Source of the DNA: an uncultured Microbacteriaceae bacterium
GTDB lineage: Bacteria > Actinomycetota > Actinomycetes > Actinomycetales > Microbacteriaceae
Direction: 5' to 3'
Assembly (NCBI GenBank): GCA_903940225.1
Contig: CAJAKC010000009.1
Location: 1 to 64,000 of the forward strand
DNA length: 64,000 nucleotides
The notes beneath the pieces were generated by a model, which searched no databases, was not told where the DNA came from, and worked only from the letters and a program-made list of their open reading frames with translations. Shown here in pieces: positions 19,901 to 28,621 of this stretch (positions within the stretch are counted from its first letter, which is position 1; each line of letters opens with the position of its first letter). The translations under genes were made by a program, and so were the position numbers.

Positions 19901-20553
19901 TTCAGAGTGTCTTGCCCGCGAACAGAACCTTGCAGGACTTCTTCGCCCGCCACGAGGACGAACCGTTCGTCGTGATTACTCTGCAACAGGCCTCGGCCGT
20001 CACCCGCGACCGGGTCATCTTTTCGCTCGGCTTCGGTCGTAGCCCCCACGGTCGTGTCCTCAGCGACCTCGGCGCTCTCTCAACGGACGACGGCAAACGG
20101 CTCGTTGCGGTCGCCGTGACCCGCGCCAACCACCACCTGACGGTCATCTCGTCACTGACCACGGCAGAGTTGCGTGAAGAGCGCATGTCGGATGGCGCGA
20201 ATTTGCTCGGTGAATTCATCGATGACACCTTGTCGTACGTGCCCCCAACGCGAGCGAACCATCCGCTGCTCGACGACCTCGGTCGTCGCCTCGAACAGCG
20301 CGGTGCAGTGCTCATCGCGGATGTTCCGGGGATTCCACTGGCGGCGCGCGTCGGCGATGCGTGCATCGCGATCGATATCGATGACAAGCTCCTCACCCTG
20401 AACCTGCGGGACGGGTTGAGAATCCGACCCGCGGTGTTGGAGCGCTGTGGCTGGAAGTACGCGCGAGTTCATGAGCTTCAGTTGTTCCTCAGCCCGGACA
20501 TCGTCGCTGACCGGATTGTCAAGGCACTCGGTGGCGGACAAGCCCCCGCGTAA
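16918..20553 (+). CDS. DUF4011/AAA-type SF1 helicase-like protein (motifs degenerate)
   Basis: 1211 aa; HPGGLARFFSGTPTFLRNLVRDDVAL, P-loop-like VVGTPSGAGATQTVVNAL, Walker B-like FDVVILVDAAALSEAEA, C-terminal TVIS/VAVTRANHHL helicase region. Confidence 0.75.
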   Translation: MLRSGEYRWSDGENPRPDAMVDPAGLTTGSSETIVSNIAEPVWDAWRKTLSELGGINPLLHFPDHAAIELSSGHPGGLARFFSGTPTFLRNLVRDDVALHRARNTAIRINDKNVELAAARGIDSVYLAVGTVEWSNGSESFKAPMLVRPISMHRRGDDIELQLTGSLRLNRALARELAYQFGVALDEQTFVALTNDNGSFRPNGALDRLRGLIAHIEGATVSPTLAVANLSDVASEMLSAARVLDHPLLDALGGNANATRIITESHAAVDPGDSDTRSLDTDALMLDADTEQERIIAHIVAGNSIVVGTPSGAGATQTVVNALGELMRAGKSVLVVGPRRARLDAVRRRLRGIGLDGIGVSPSSLTFDLIRSISRIEKTPTPNTSDVDSALLRMRTILREYRSALAEPDARFGVSVLDALRELARLAHDADATNEVTLDTASVVALTHSMSETIDALLAIAQLGQFDTKSGNSPWLTAQFATADHASLALQAARRLDSPALAALDTIVNEVLGPTPLGAGLTFADVRVRLDLFQGLAKTLDKFTPELFDRSIGDLVEAYGPKNPENRTPAVTRRRLKKLAKECLRPGAHVPDMFDALSRAAEQRTLWNKLVAAAYRPSVPAGLAQLAEAIAQVGDDIETLSRVFDRRLDTAPRADLIGFIRDLASDSASIETIHERSERGEAIRARGLEPLLNSFAGRIVTREIIKSELTLAWWRGVLEAIIAERRQLLGADTTVLDRLENDYRLVDQAHVTGNSHKLAHTLAESWRIALRDFPDQAQALKVALKAGSATASHLRDVAPALLDIVAPVWVVSPYDVSRLAPHQEFDVVILVDAAALSEAEAAPAIARGGQIVAFGDPIVDRPTPFVITPTDTLPPASTVPSVLAKLAQHVPTHTLTKSYRPLGTALASQISTHLYSNGLSSWPLAEASLGQSGLTFIGVDGSAPLDERTGRIEAAQVELDAVVANVIEHATLHPEESLMVVSASTVTVDRIHDSIQSVLPANRTLQDFFARHEDEPFVVITLQQASAVTRDRVIFSLGFGRSPHGRVLSDLGALSTDDGKRLVAVAVTRANHHLTVISSLTTAELREERMSDGANLLGEFIDDTLSYVPPTRANHPLLDDLGRRLEQRGAVLIADVPGIPLAARVGDACIAIDIDDKLLTLNLRDGLRIRPAVLERCGWKYARVHELQLFLSPDIVADRIVKALGGGQAPA

Positions 20554-20674
20554 GCGCAGGGTCCAGCGACCGTCGCCGGACGGAACCGACCCGAAGCCGT
20601 CTCCCGAACCGGAACGTCACGAATCCACGGAAAACGACGACCGGCTCAAGCAGGACAAACCGCCCCACTACTGA
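20531..20674 (+). CDS. Small hydrophilic Pro/Lys/Glu-rich protein (47 aa)
   Basis: GTG start, MADKPPRKRRVQRPSPDGTDPKPSPEPERHESTENDDRLKQDKPPHY; overlaps upstream ORF end. Confidence 0.45.
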   Translation: MADKPPRKRRVQRPSPDGTDPKPSPEPERHESTENDDRLKQDKPPHY

Positions 20675-21246
20675 ACGTTGTAGATGTCTCGTTCCGTGAC
20701 GATGGCGTCAACACTGATGTCGTGGGCTTCAGTGGGGATGTCAACCAGGACGTCAGCGTCAAACACGATGGCGACGACGAACACCGACGGTTTCAGATTC
20801 ACGAGAAATCGGTCATAAAAGCCTTTGCCCCAGCCCAGTCGATTGCCGTCACGATCAACGGCTGCGGCGGGGACGAAGACGGCGTCAGCGTTGTCGACGC
20901 TGGTCGCTTCTCCATCGGACGGAATCGGCATTCCCATGCTGTCGGCGGCCAACGTGTCCTCGAATCCAGGCGCGAGGCGGATCCAGTCGAGGCGGCCATC
21001 CGGTGTCGACGAGGGAACAGCGACCTCGAGGCCCAGCGCCAACATGTCGGCGAGAGCGCCGAGGATGGGGGGCTCGGTTGCGGTGGGGATGAATGCGGCA
21101 ATGTTGCGCCAACCGTGTTCGGCAATTAGGTGTGACAGCGCGGCGGTGAATTCGGTCTGAGCTTCTGCCCGCTCATTTTCACTGCGAGCGGCGCGCGTCA
21201 GCCGAACGAACGCACGAAGTTCGGACTTGACGTCACCGGCCGGCAT
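20668..21246 (-). CDS. 5-formyltetrahydrofolate cyclo-ligase
   Basis: FVPAAAVDRDGNRLGWGKGFYDRFL motif; 192 aa. Confidence 0.9.
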   Translation of the reverse strand: MPAGDVKSELRAFVRLTRAARSENERAEAQTEFTAALSHLIAEHGWRNIAAFIPTATEPPILGALADMLALGLEVAVPSSTPDGRLDWIRLAPGFEDTLAADSMGMPIPSDGEATSVDNADAVFVPAAAVDRDGNRLGWGKGFYDRFLVNLKPSVFVVAIVFDADVLVDIPTEAHDISVDAIVTERDIYNVQ

Positions 21247-21287
21247 GAGCCCATCCTATTGACGAGCCCCTGCGATAACCTTGACTC

Positions 21288-22178
21288 ATGACGACACGAC
21301 TGACCAAAGCGGTCATCCCAGCTGCCGGTTTGGGCACGCGATTCTTGCCCGCTACAAAGGCGATGCCGAAAGAGATGCTGCCCGTCGTGGACAAGCCGGC
21401 CATTCAATATGTCGTCGAAGAAGCGGTGCAGAACGGTTTGACTGATGTGCTCATGATCACCGGTCGCAACAAGAACGCGTTGGAGAACCACTTCGATAGC
21501 GTTCCCGAACTTGAGTCCGCGCTGGAACTCAAAGGTGATCAGACCAAACTTCTCACGGTGACTCAACCCGCGGACTTGGCCGATATGCACTACGTTCGCC
21601 AGGGCGCACCGCGAGGGCTCGGCCACGCGGTGCTTCGAGCGCAGATGCACGTCGGGGATAACCCCTTCGCTGTTCTTCTCGGGGATGACCTCATTGACGA
21701 GCGCGACAACGTACTCGGTCCGATGATTGCCGCTCACAAAAAGCACGATGCGTCGGTGATTGCCCTCATGGAGATTCCCAAGGATTTGACAGACCACTAC
21801 GGGATTGCAACCGTCGAATCGGTTGGCGAAGGTGACCTCGTTCGCATCCTCGACCTGGTGGAGAAGCCCGCGCCCGAAGACGCGCCCTCCAACCTGGCGA
21901 TCATTGGCCGCTATGTTTTGAAACCCGACATTTTCGAGGTTCTCGACCAGACTCTCCCCGGCAAGGGCAACGAAATTCAGTTGACCGATGCGCTTCGTCA
22001 CATGGCGACGAACAACATCGCCGGTGGTGTGTACGGTTACATTTTCCGAGGACGTCGATACGACACCGGCGACAAACTCGATTACATCAAGGCGATCGTT
22101 CGACTCGCTCTGCAGCGGGAAGACCTCGGCCCACTCCTCGAACAGTGGCTCGACGTCGAGTCGCACCGCCGCAAGTGA
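21288..22178 (+). CDS. galU: UTP--glucose-1-phosphate uridylyltransferase
   Basis: KAVIPAAGLGTRFLPATKAMPKEMLPVVDKPAIQYVVEEA. Confidence 0.97.
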   Translation: MTTRLTKAVIPAAGLGTRFLPATKAMPKEMLPVVDKPAIQYVVEEAVQNGLTDVLMITGRNKNALENHFDSVPELESALELKGDQTKLLTVTQPADLADMHYVRQGAPRGLGHAVLRAQMHVGDNPFAVLLGDDLIDERDNVLGPMIAAHKKHDASVIALMEIPKDLTDHYGIATVESVGEGDLVRILDLVEKPAPEDAPSNLAIIGRYVLKPDIFEVLDQTLPGKGNEIQLTDALRHMATNNIAGGVYGYIFRGRRYDTGDKLDYIKAIVRLALQREDLGPLLEQWLDVESHRRK

Positions 22179-22819
22179 TTTTTGTTCCGACCCTCACGCA
22201 CGGTGATGTCACCGTTCGGTCGATTCGCCCGCGCGATGCGAGCAAAATCTCGCGGCTGCTGAAAGAGAATCGCTCCTGGTTGGAGAAGTGGGAGGCGACC
22301 GTCCCCGGTTTTGACGGGATGCCGCCCGTCGGAGACATGATTCGCGGAATTTTGCGGTTGGCCCGAAAAGATCAGGTCGCACCGTTTGTCATCGAGTACC
22401 GTGGCGAGGTTGTCGGGCAGGTGACGCTCAGCGGCCTCTCGTTCGGTTCGCTCGCCTCGGGTGCCGTCGGTTACTGGGTCGCCGAATCCTTCGCGGGCAA
22501 GGGGATCACCCCGCTCGCGGTCGCACTTGTTGGGGATTGGGCGTTCACCACTCTGGGGATTCACCGAGTGGAGGTTTGCATCAGACCCGAGAACGAAGCG
22601 TCGCTGCAGATTGTTCGCAAGCTCGGCATGCGCTACGAGGGCTTGCGCCGTCGCTACATCCACATCGACGGGGACTGGCGCGACCATTTCTGTTTCGCCA
22701 TCACGATCGACGAGGTTCTCGGTGGGTTGCTCGCCGCACTACTCCGCGGCACGGCCAATCCCAGCCTGGCGGACATCCCCGAGGCGGATCGCATCGCTGC
22801 GCGCACGCCGATTCGATAA
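22175..22819 (+). CDS. GNAT family N-acetyltransferase (RimJ/RimL-like)
   Basis: GYWVAESFAGKGITPLAVALVGDWAFTTLGIHRVEVCIRPENEASLQIVRKLGMRYEG; GTG overlaps galU stop. Confidence 0.88.
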   Translation: MIFVPTLTHGDVTVRSIRPRDASKISRLLKENRSWLEKWEATVPGFDGMPPVGDMIRGILRLARKDQVAPFVIEYRGEVVGQVTLSGLSFGSLASGAVGYWVAESFAGKGITPLAVALVGDWAFTTLGIHRVEVCIRPENEASLQIVRKLGMRYEGLRRRYIHIDGDWRDHFCFAITIDEVLGGLLAALLRGTANPSLADIPEADRIAARTPIR

Positions 22820-22876
22820 CGACACGCGCCCGCGCGCATCCCCCGTTCTTGCTCAGCCAGTTTTACCGTAGAGAGC

Positions 22877-23656
22877 ATGGGGAACGGAATGGGGACGACG
22901 CTGACGTTCATCGTCGCGGGAATCCTCTGGTTGGTTTACCTCGTCCCCGCTCTGCGTCGCAACCGTGAATTCGACGCCACGGAAAAGAACGCGATTCGCC
23001 TTCAGCAGGCCCTTCGAACATTTGCACAGTCGACCGAGACCCCGGATGAGATCGTCACCGAATTGTCGAATCGCGAGGCGTTGATTCGACAGCGCGAACG
23101 GGAACGAATTGATCGACAACACGAGCTCGCTCTGAGAGCCCAAGTCCGTGCTGAATCTCACGCCACCAATCCCGCTGTGCCGGTGCGGCAACGCTCGGCC
23201 AAACTCGGGCTTTCCGCCCTCGGCCTCGTCACACTAGTGACGACGGGAGTGTTCGGATTTGCCGGTGCGTGGGTGCCCACGCTCGTCTCGCTCGGCCTCC
23301 TCGGGTTATCGGCCGTCGGTCTGGTCGTCATCAACGGTTCAAGTGCTCGAGCGCAACCGGAAGTGAGGGCGCAACGATTCACCGGACTGCCCGACGTCGA
23401 TGAGTCGTGGACACCAATCCGCACACCCAAGGTTCACCGTTCGATTCCGGAGGGCGCCGGCCTGATTGTTACCCCCGAAACGGAACGCAAAGTTGCCGAA
23501 GCCGAGCGCGTCGCCCGAATTCGGGAACAAGCCGCTCGGGTTGCGGCCGAGGCGGAACCGTCGATCGACCCGCGCTTTAGCGAGATTGCCCTGACGAGCG
23601 ACGATGTCCCCGCTGTCGACATCAACGCCGCACTGCGCGCTCGTCGCGCGCAATAA
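22877..23656 (+). CDS. Membrane protein resembling the GLPR/Rv0996-type protein of the galU-glp-rimJ locus
   Basis: N-terminal TM (TLTFIVAGILWLVYLVPALRRNREFDATEKNAIRLQQALRTFAQS), two central TMs, position downstream of galU-rimJ. Confidence 0.55.
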   Translation: MGNGMGTTLTFIVAGILWLVYLVPALRRNREFDATEKNAIRLQQALRTFAQSTETPDEIVTELSNREALIRQRERERIDRQHELALRAQVRAESHATNPAVPVRQRSAKLGLSALGLVTLVTTGVFGFAGAWVPTLVSLGLLGLSAVGLVVINGSSARAQPEVRAQRFTGLPDVDESWTPIRTPKVHRSIPEGAGLIVTPETERKVAEAERVARIREQAARVAAEAEPSIDPRFSEIALTSDDVPAVDINAALRARRAQ

Positions 23657-23698
23657 CGGTTTACGCTCCCGCGCGTCCGCTGTTATTCTGAAACACCT

Positions 23699-23771
23699 GG
23701 GGCTATGGCGCAGTTGGTAGCGCGTCTCGTTCGCAATGAGAAGGCCAGGGGTTCGAATCCCCTTAGCTCCA
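23699..23771 (+). tRNA. tRNA-Ala (anticodon CGC)
   Basis: Acceptor GGGGCTA/TAGCTCC, anticodon loop TTCGCAA, T-arm GGGGTTCGAATCCCC. Confidence 0.94.
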
Positions 23772-23840
23772 CAGAGTTGCAACCGCCCCGTGTAAATCAC
23801 ATTGGATGCCTTTGACAGGTTAAAGGCACATACTTACAAT

Positions 23841-24560
23841 ATGAATCTAAATCGATTTCACAAGGCCATGTTTTCGGCGGCCTGCGTTGTTTTCCTGGGT
23901 TTTACTTCTGGTTGTGTCGCAGCAGCTGACCGAGAAGCTTCCGATTCGCCATTCGAGGCCGAAGTCATCACGAGCACGGAAACCCAACAGGTCGAAGCCG
24001 ATAAGGGCTCAATCGAATCGCAACTTGTTGCGGCGTTGAAGAGCGCTTGCCCAGACCTAAGCCCTTTTGCCTCTGACGCAAGCAGCTGGGTGATTATTTC
24101 CGACAAATCTGCCGGCGCACCTTTCAGAATGACCCTGGACGGTGGTGATGGAGGTTATATCGTGCTTTGGTTTACGCCCGGCAACGGTGAAGCAAACCTC
24201 AAAATCGATGACGAGTATTTTGACGAGACGAACACAGTACTTTTCTACTCGGGCTGCAAAACGCTCGCAGAAAACCCTGATCTTGATGTGGAAGTCGGCG
24301 CCGCTACAAATTCCGTGGAAGTCGAAATGTTCGAGGTGCCAAATTTTGTTGGTGTTCTCCAACGTTCTGCGAAAAGTTGGTTCGGCCTTAATTCTGCTCA
24401 AGTTCGGGTTCAGCACCGCTTCAAATACGGAACTAACCCAAAAACTTCGTGCATGGTTTCGGGTGACGGGTACATCATCGATCAAACGCCGAGGGCCGGA
24501 ACTCTCTTGGAAAACACGGGATCTTCGACAGTTATCCTCGCGGTTGACTGCGAGTGGTAG
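23841..24560 (+). CDS. Lipoprotein with C-terminal PASTA-like domain
   Basis: Lipobox LGFTSGC; VPNFVGVLQRSAKSWFGLNS...IIDQTPRAGTLLENTGSSTVILAVDC. Confidence 0.65.
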   Translation: MNLNRFHKAMFSAACVVFLGFTSGCVAAADREASDSPFEAEVITSTETQQVEADKGSIESQLVAALKSACPDLSPFASDASSWVIISDKSAGAPFRMTLDGGDGGYIVLWFTPGNGEANLKIDDEYFDETNTVLFYSGCKTLAENPDLDVEVGAATNSVEVEMFEVPNFVGVLQRSAKSWFGLNSAQVRVQHRFKYGTNPKTSCMVSGDGYIIDQTPRAGTLLENTGSSTVILAVDCEW

Positions 24561-24570
24561 GGACTCAATC

Positions 24571-25389
24571 TCAGAACTGGGTGCGGATTGCCCACAGGTC
24601 GGGGAAGACCGAGTGGAAGAGCGTCGACGACAGGTACCCGACTCCGCTGGATCCGCCGGTGCCCTGCTTGTTGCCGATGGTGCGTTCGACCATTTTGACG
24701 TGACGGTATCGCCACTCCTGCAGTCCTTCGTCGATGTCGACGAGCGCCTCGCAGATCAGGCCGGCCTCGGGGTCGTTGTGGTGCACGCCGAGCAACATGG
24801 ATTGCACGCGTTCGTCCCCGCCATAGGGAGCGGTGACATCGCGGTCGCGGATATCGGCCGGGACATCGTGACCGCGGGTGACGAGGTATCGAAGGGTTGA
24901 ATCCCACAGGCTGGCACGCGCCATGGCTGCTTCGACGCGAGCACGCGCGGGGGAGCCGGCGACGAGGTGCTCGCTCATCCCCATCCCCGTTCCCGAACCA
25001 GCCCCGGCACCCGCGTGATCGCGGCGACCCAACACGGCCTCGAGTTCACGGAACTGTGCCGACTGGAATCCGCTGCCCGAGGTCAGGCGGTCTCGAAAGG
25101 TGTTGAACTGCAGCGGGGTCATCGTTTCGAGAATGTCGAGCTGGCTGACACACACTTTCAAAATCGTGCGGATCCGGCCCAAAGTGGCGAGCGACGAGAA
25201 CGTGTTTCCCGATTCGAGGGTTTCTTGGACGTGGGAAATCTCCCACAGGATCTGCTTGAACCACAACTCGTAAACCTGGTGGATTGCAATAAACAACGGT
25301 TCATCGTGTTCCGTTGATTGCGGTTCGTTCAGCGAAAGCAGTTCATCGATCTTCAGATACTGCGTGTATGTCAGGGCCTGCTGGCTCAT
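24571..25389 (-). CDS. kynA: Tryptophan 2,3-dioxygenase
   Basis: LTYTQYLKIDELLSLN, FIAIHQVYELWFKQILWEI, WRYRHVKMVERTIGNKQGTGGSSGVGYL. Confidence 0.96.
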   Translation of the reverse strand: MSQQALTYTQYLKIDELLSLNEPQSTEHDEPLFIAIHQVYELWFKQILWEISHVQETLESGNTFSSLATLGRIRTILKVCVSQLDILETMTPLQFNTFRDRLTSGSGFQSAQFRELEAVLGRRDHAGAGAGSGTGMGMSEHLVAGSPARARVEAAMARASLWDSTLRYLVTRGHDVPADIRDRDVTAPYGGDERVQSMLLGVHHNDPEAGLICEALVDIDEGLQEWRYRHVKMVERTIGNKQGTGGSSGVGYLSSTLFHSVFPDLWAIRTQF

Positions 25390-26702
25390 GTGACTCGGTT
25401 CCCTTCATCGTGTACGTCTTTATAGGCGCCACTGGCGACCAGGTCGCGCAGCCTTTCGAACCCATCCCAGACTTCGACATACGAGGTTGGCAGTGGCGAC
25501 ATCGCCATGCGAATCCCGTCGGGCATGCGGAAGTCGGGGATGACCTTGGAAATCTTGCGCATCGCCAGAGCAATCTGGCGAGCGTCGGTGTGGTGGATGG
25601 TGATGTGTCCGCCGCGCTGTTCGGCCTCGCGCGGGGTGCCCAGTCGGAATCCCAGCGGTTCGAGCCATTCGTCAAAGAGGCGAATCATCAGTTCAGTGCC
25701 GATGGCCGCCTTGTTTTCAATCGCAGCGATTCCGGCTTCGCCGATCATCTCGAACGCGGTGCGAACCGACCGCAACCCCATGATCGACGGTGAGGCGATC
25801 TGGAATCGTCGGATCGTGTCGGTTGGTTCGAAGGCGGGACCCATCGCGAACTGGTCTTCTTGAGCGAACCACCCCTGAATCGGGGGGCGAAGGACGGACT
25901 GCAATTCTGAGCGAACAAACAACCACGCCGGAGCCCCAGGCCCCGAGTTCCCGTATTTGTAAGTGCACCCCACGGCGAGGTCGACGCCGTTGGCGTCGAA
26001 GTCGAGGGAAATGGAGGCGACAGCGTGGGCACAATCCCAGACGACGTAGATACCGCGCGAGCGGGCAAGGTCGTTGATGGCCTTCATGTCGGATCGCGAG
26101 CCCGAGCGGTAGTGAATCGCCTGGAGGGTCAGAACGGCAACGTCGTCGGTCAGGTAAGGCTCGAGGACGTCGACGGTCAGGCGTTCGTTTTCGGTGACAA
26201 CGTCAACTGCGCCGGGACCGCCGGATCCGTCGTTGTTCAGTGTGACGATCGTCATGCCGTTCGCCTCGGCGAGCCCCTGCACGATGTATCGATCGGTCGG
26301 GAAATTCGCGGAGTCGATGATGATCGTCTTTCGGCCCGAATTCGCTCGAATCGCAGCCCCAACGAGTTGGTACAGGTTGACGCTCGTCGTGTCGCACACG
26401 AGTGTTTGGCCGGGACCGGTTCCCAGCGCCACCTCGGCGAGGACATCGCCGACGCTTCCGGCTTCGTCCACCCAGTGCGACCAACCGTCAACGGCTTCCG
26501 CACCCCACTCGTCGTTCATGAAATCGCCGACGTTCGACACCGTGTCGAGCGGAAGGCGGCCGAGCGAATTTCCGTCGAGGTAACACACGTCATCGTCGTC
26601 GATGTAGAACTGGTCGCGGTAATGCGCGAGAGCGTCGGCGGCGTCGAGCTTCTCTGCGGTTGCTCTCAGGGTTGCGTCTCCCGGTAGGACCGAATTTGCC
26701 AC
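25386..26702 (-). CDS. kynU: Kynureninase
   Basis: VCYLDGNSLGRLPL, VWDCAHAVASISLDFDANGVDLAVGCTYKYGNSGPGAPAWLFV; GTG start inside ORF 25386..26750; 4-nt overlap with kynA. Confidence 0.95.
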   Translation of the reverse strand: MANSVLPGDATLRATAEKLDAADALAHYRDQFYIDDDDVCYLDGNSLGRLPLDTVSNVGDFMNDEWGAEAVDGWSHWVDEAGSVGDVLAEVALGTGPGQTLVCDTTSVNLYQLVGAAIRANSGRKTIIIDSANFPTDRYIVQGLAEANGMTIVTLNNDGSGGPGAVDVVTENERLTVDVLEPYLTDDVAVLTLQAIHYRSGSRSDMKAINDLARSRGIYVVWDCAHAVASISLDFDANGVDLAVGCTYKYGNSGPGAPAWLFVRSELQSVLRPPIQGWFAQEDQFAMGPAFEPTDTIRRFQIASPSIMGLRSVRTAFEMIGEAGIAAIENKAAIGTELMIRLFDEWLEPLGFRLGTPREAEQRGGHITIHHTDARQIALAMRKISKVIPDFRMPDGIRMAMSPLPTSYVEVWDGFERLRDLVASGAYKDVHDEGNRVT

Positions 26703-26787
26703 GGGGCACTCTCCTTTGTGTCGACCATTGGTCACACTATCCCTCTGCACCGAATCCTGCTAGCGGGCGCCTCGGTAGACTTAAACG

Positions 26788-27963
26788 GTGAGTTCGTCGC
26801 GCATCGCCGTCGTGGGCATCGGTTTCGTGGGTCTTTCCCTCGCTGTCCTTCTTGCACAGCGCAATACGGTCGTCGCCATCGACATCGATCCGGAGAAGGT
26901 CAACGCGGTCAATCGGCGCGGATCGCCGTTTGAGGATGCGGACATTTCACGTTTTTTCGCCGAGAAGGAACTGCACCTGACCGCGACGACCGATGCCGTG
27001 CCGGAGTTTCGGGCCGCTGACATCGTCATCATCGCGACACCGACAAACTACGATTCGACGACGGATTCGTTTGATACCTCGAGCGTCGAACACACGATTT
27101 CGCTCGTTCACGACACAAACCCGGACGCTCTCATTGTCGTGAAGTCGACGGTTCCGGTCGGTTTCACCGCCCGCATTCGTGAGAAGTTGGGGCTGACCAA
27201 TCTGGTCTTCTCGCCGGAGTTTCTTCGCGAAGGCCGCGCGTTGCACGACAATCTGCACCCGTCGCGAATCATCGTGGGTGATCGAGGTCAGCGCGCGGCG
27301 GAATTTGCCGAGCTGCTCGCCGAATGTGCCGAGGGGGTTCGACCGACGGTCCTCTTGACCGATTCGACCGAGGCCGAGGCGATCAAACTTTTTTCCAACA
27401 CCTACCTGGCTTTGCGCGTCGCGTATTTCAACGAGATCGATTCGTTCGCGATGACCAACAACCTCGATGCTCGCGCGGTGATCGATGGTGTCAGCCTCGA
27501 CCCGCGCATCGGCACCGGTTATAACAATCCGTCGTTCGGGTACGGCGGCTATTGTCTGCCGAAAGACACCAAGCAACTTCTGGCCAATTATCGTGACGTT
27601 CCGCAAACGACGATTCGTGCGGTCGTCGAAGCAAACGAACAGCGCAAGGACTTCATCGCCGATGACATCGTCGCGCGCAAGCCGGGCACGGTCGGCGTCT
27701 ATCGACTCGTCATGAAGTCGGGCAGCGACAACTTCCGCGAATCGAGCGTCCTGGGCGTCATTGAACGCTTGCAACGACACGGCGTGGCCGTCATCGTGTT
27801 TGAGCCAACTCTCGACCACGCCCCCCTCGACGGGCTTGACGTCGTTAACGATTTCGATGACTTCATTTCACGAGCCGATCTCATCGTCGCCAATCGCGAC
27901 TCTTCTCAGCTCGACGGCGTTCGCGGCAAGGTGTACACGCGCGACCTGTTCGGCGACAACTAA
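26788..27963 (+). CDS. UDP-glucose/nucleotide-sugar dehydrogenase
   Basis: IAVVGIGFVGLSLAVLLAQ, VVKSTVPVGFTARIR, LVFSPEFLREGRALHDNLHPSRIIVG, NPSFGYGGYCLPKDTKQL. Confidence 0.93.
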   Translation: MSSSRIAVVGIGFVGLSLAVLLAQRNTVVAIDIDPEKVNAVNRRGSPFEDADISRFFAEKELHLTATTDAVPEFRAADIVIIATPTNYDSTTDSFDTSSVEHTISLVHDTNPDALIVVKSTVPVGFTARIREKLGLTNLVFSPEFLREGRALHDNLHPSRIIVGDRGQRAAEFAELLAECAEGVRPTVLLTDSTEAEAIKLFSNTYLALRVAYFNEIDSFAMTNNLDARAVIDGVSLDPRIGTGYNNPSFGYGGYCLPKDTKQLLANYRDVPQTTIRAVVEANEQRKDFIADDIVARKPGTVGVYRLVMKSGSDNFRESSVLGVIERLQRHGVAVIVFEPTLDHAPLDGLDVVNDFDDFISRADLIVANRDSSQLDGVRGKVYTRDLFGDN

Positions 27964-27985
27964 TCGACACGGGTACGGTTGAAGC

Positions 27986-28621
27986 ATGATTGTTGCCGCA
28001 GCGGAAGACCTGCTCCCCTGGTTTAACGACACCGTTGCCACCGCGGGAATCGTCGGGTTCTACCTGCTCGTGTGGGGGCTGGTGTTCGCCGGCACCGGAC
28101 TCTTTGTCGGCGCGTTCATCCCGTTCATCACGGGCGACACTCTGCTGTTCGCCGCCGGTTTGCTTGCCGCGCATTTGGTGGGGGTCGACATCGTCATCCT
28201 CGCAATCGGAACGGGAATCGCCGCTTTTCTTGGCGACCACGTCGGATTCATCATGGGGCGCAACCTTGGCCGTCCGTATCTCGACGCCCGAACCGGACCG
28301 CGCATGAAGGGGATCATTTCGGGGGTCGAGCAGATGTATCAGCGTTACGGATGGTGGTCGGTCGTCGTCGCCCGCTTCGTTCCGTGGGCTCGCGTTTTTG
28401 TTCCGTGGGTCGCCGGAATCGGGCGGATGAACTACTACCGATTCCTGACCGCAAACGCGCTCGGCGCGATGCTCTGGGGTGTCGGACTTACCTTCGCCGG
28501 GTGGGGCGCCTACTTCATCCCCGGTGTGAAGTCCGCCGCCTATGTCATCGCGGGAGTCGTCATCCTGATGTCGGTCATCGCGGGCTTCCGCACCTGGCGC
28601 GCGAATCGGGTTCAACCCTGA
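27986..28621 (+). CDS. DedA family membrane protein
   Basis: GAFIPFITGDTLLFAAGLLAA...RFVPWARVFVPWVAGIGRMNYYRFLTANALGAMLWG. Confidence 0.9.
   Translation: MIVAAAEDLLPWFNDTVATAGIVGFYLLVWGLVFAGTGLFVGAFIPFITGDTLLFAAGLLAAHLVGVDIVILAIGTGIAAFLGDHVGFIMGRNLGRPYLDARTGPRMKGIISGVEQMYQRYGWWSVVVARFVPWARVFVPWVAGIGRMNYYRFLTANALGAMLWGVGLTFAGWGAYFIPGVKSAAYVIAGVVILMSVIAGFRTWRANRVQP

Noticed and set aside
28072-28620. N-terminal extension of the CoA-transferase ORF through dedA
   Set aside because: Reads dedA out of frame; the real start is the ATG at 28621 overlapping the dedA stop.
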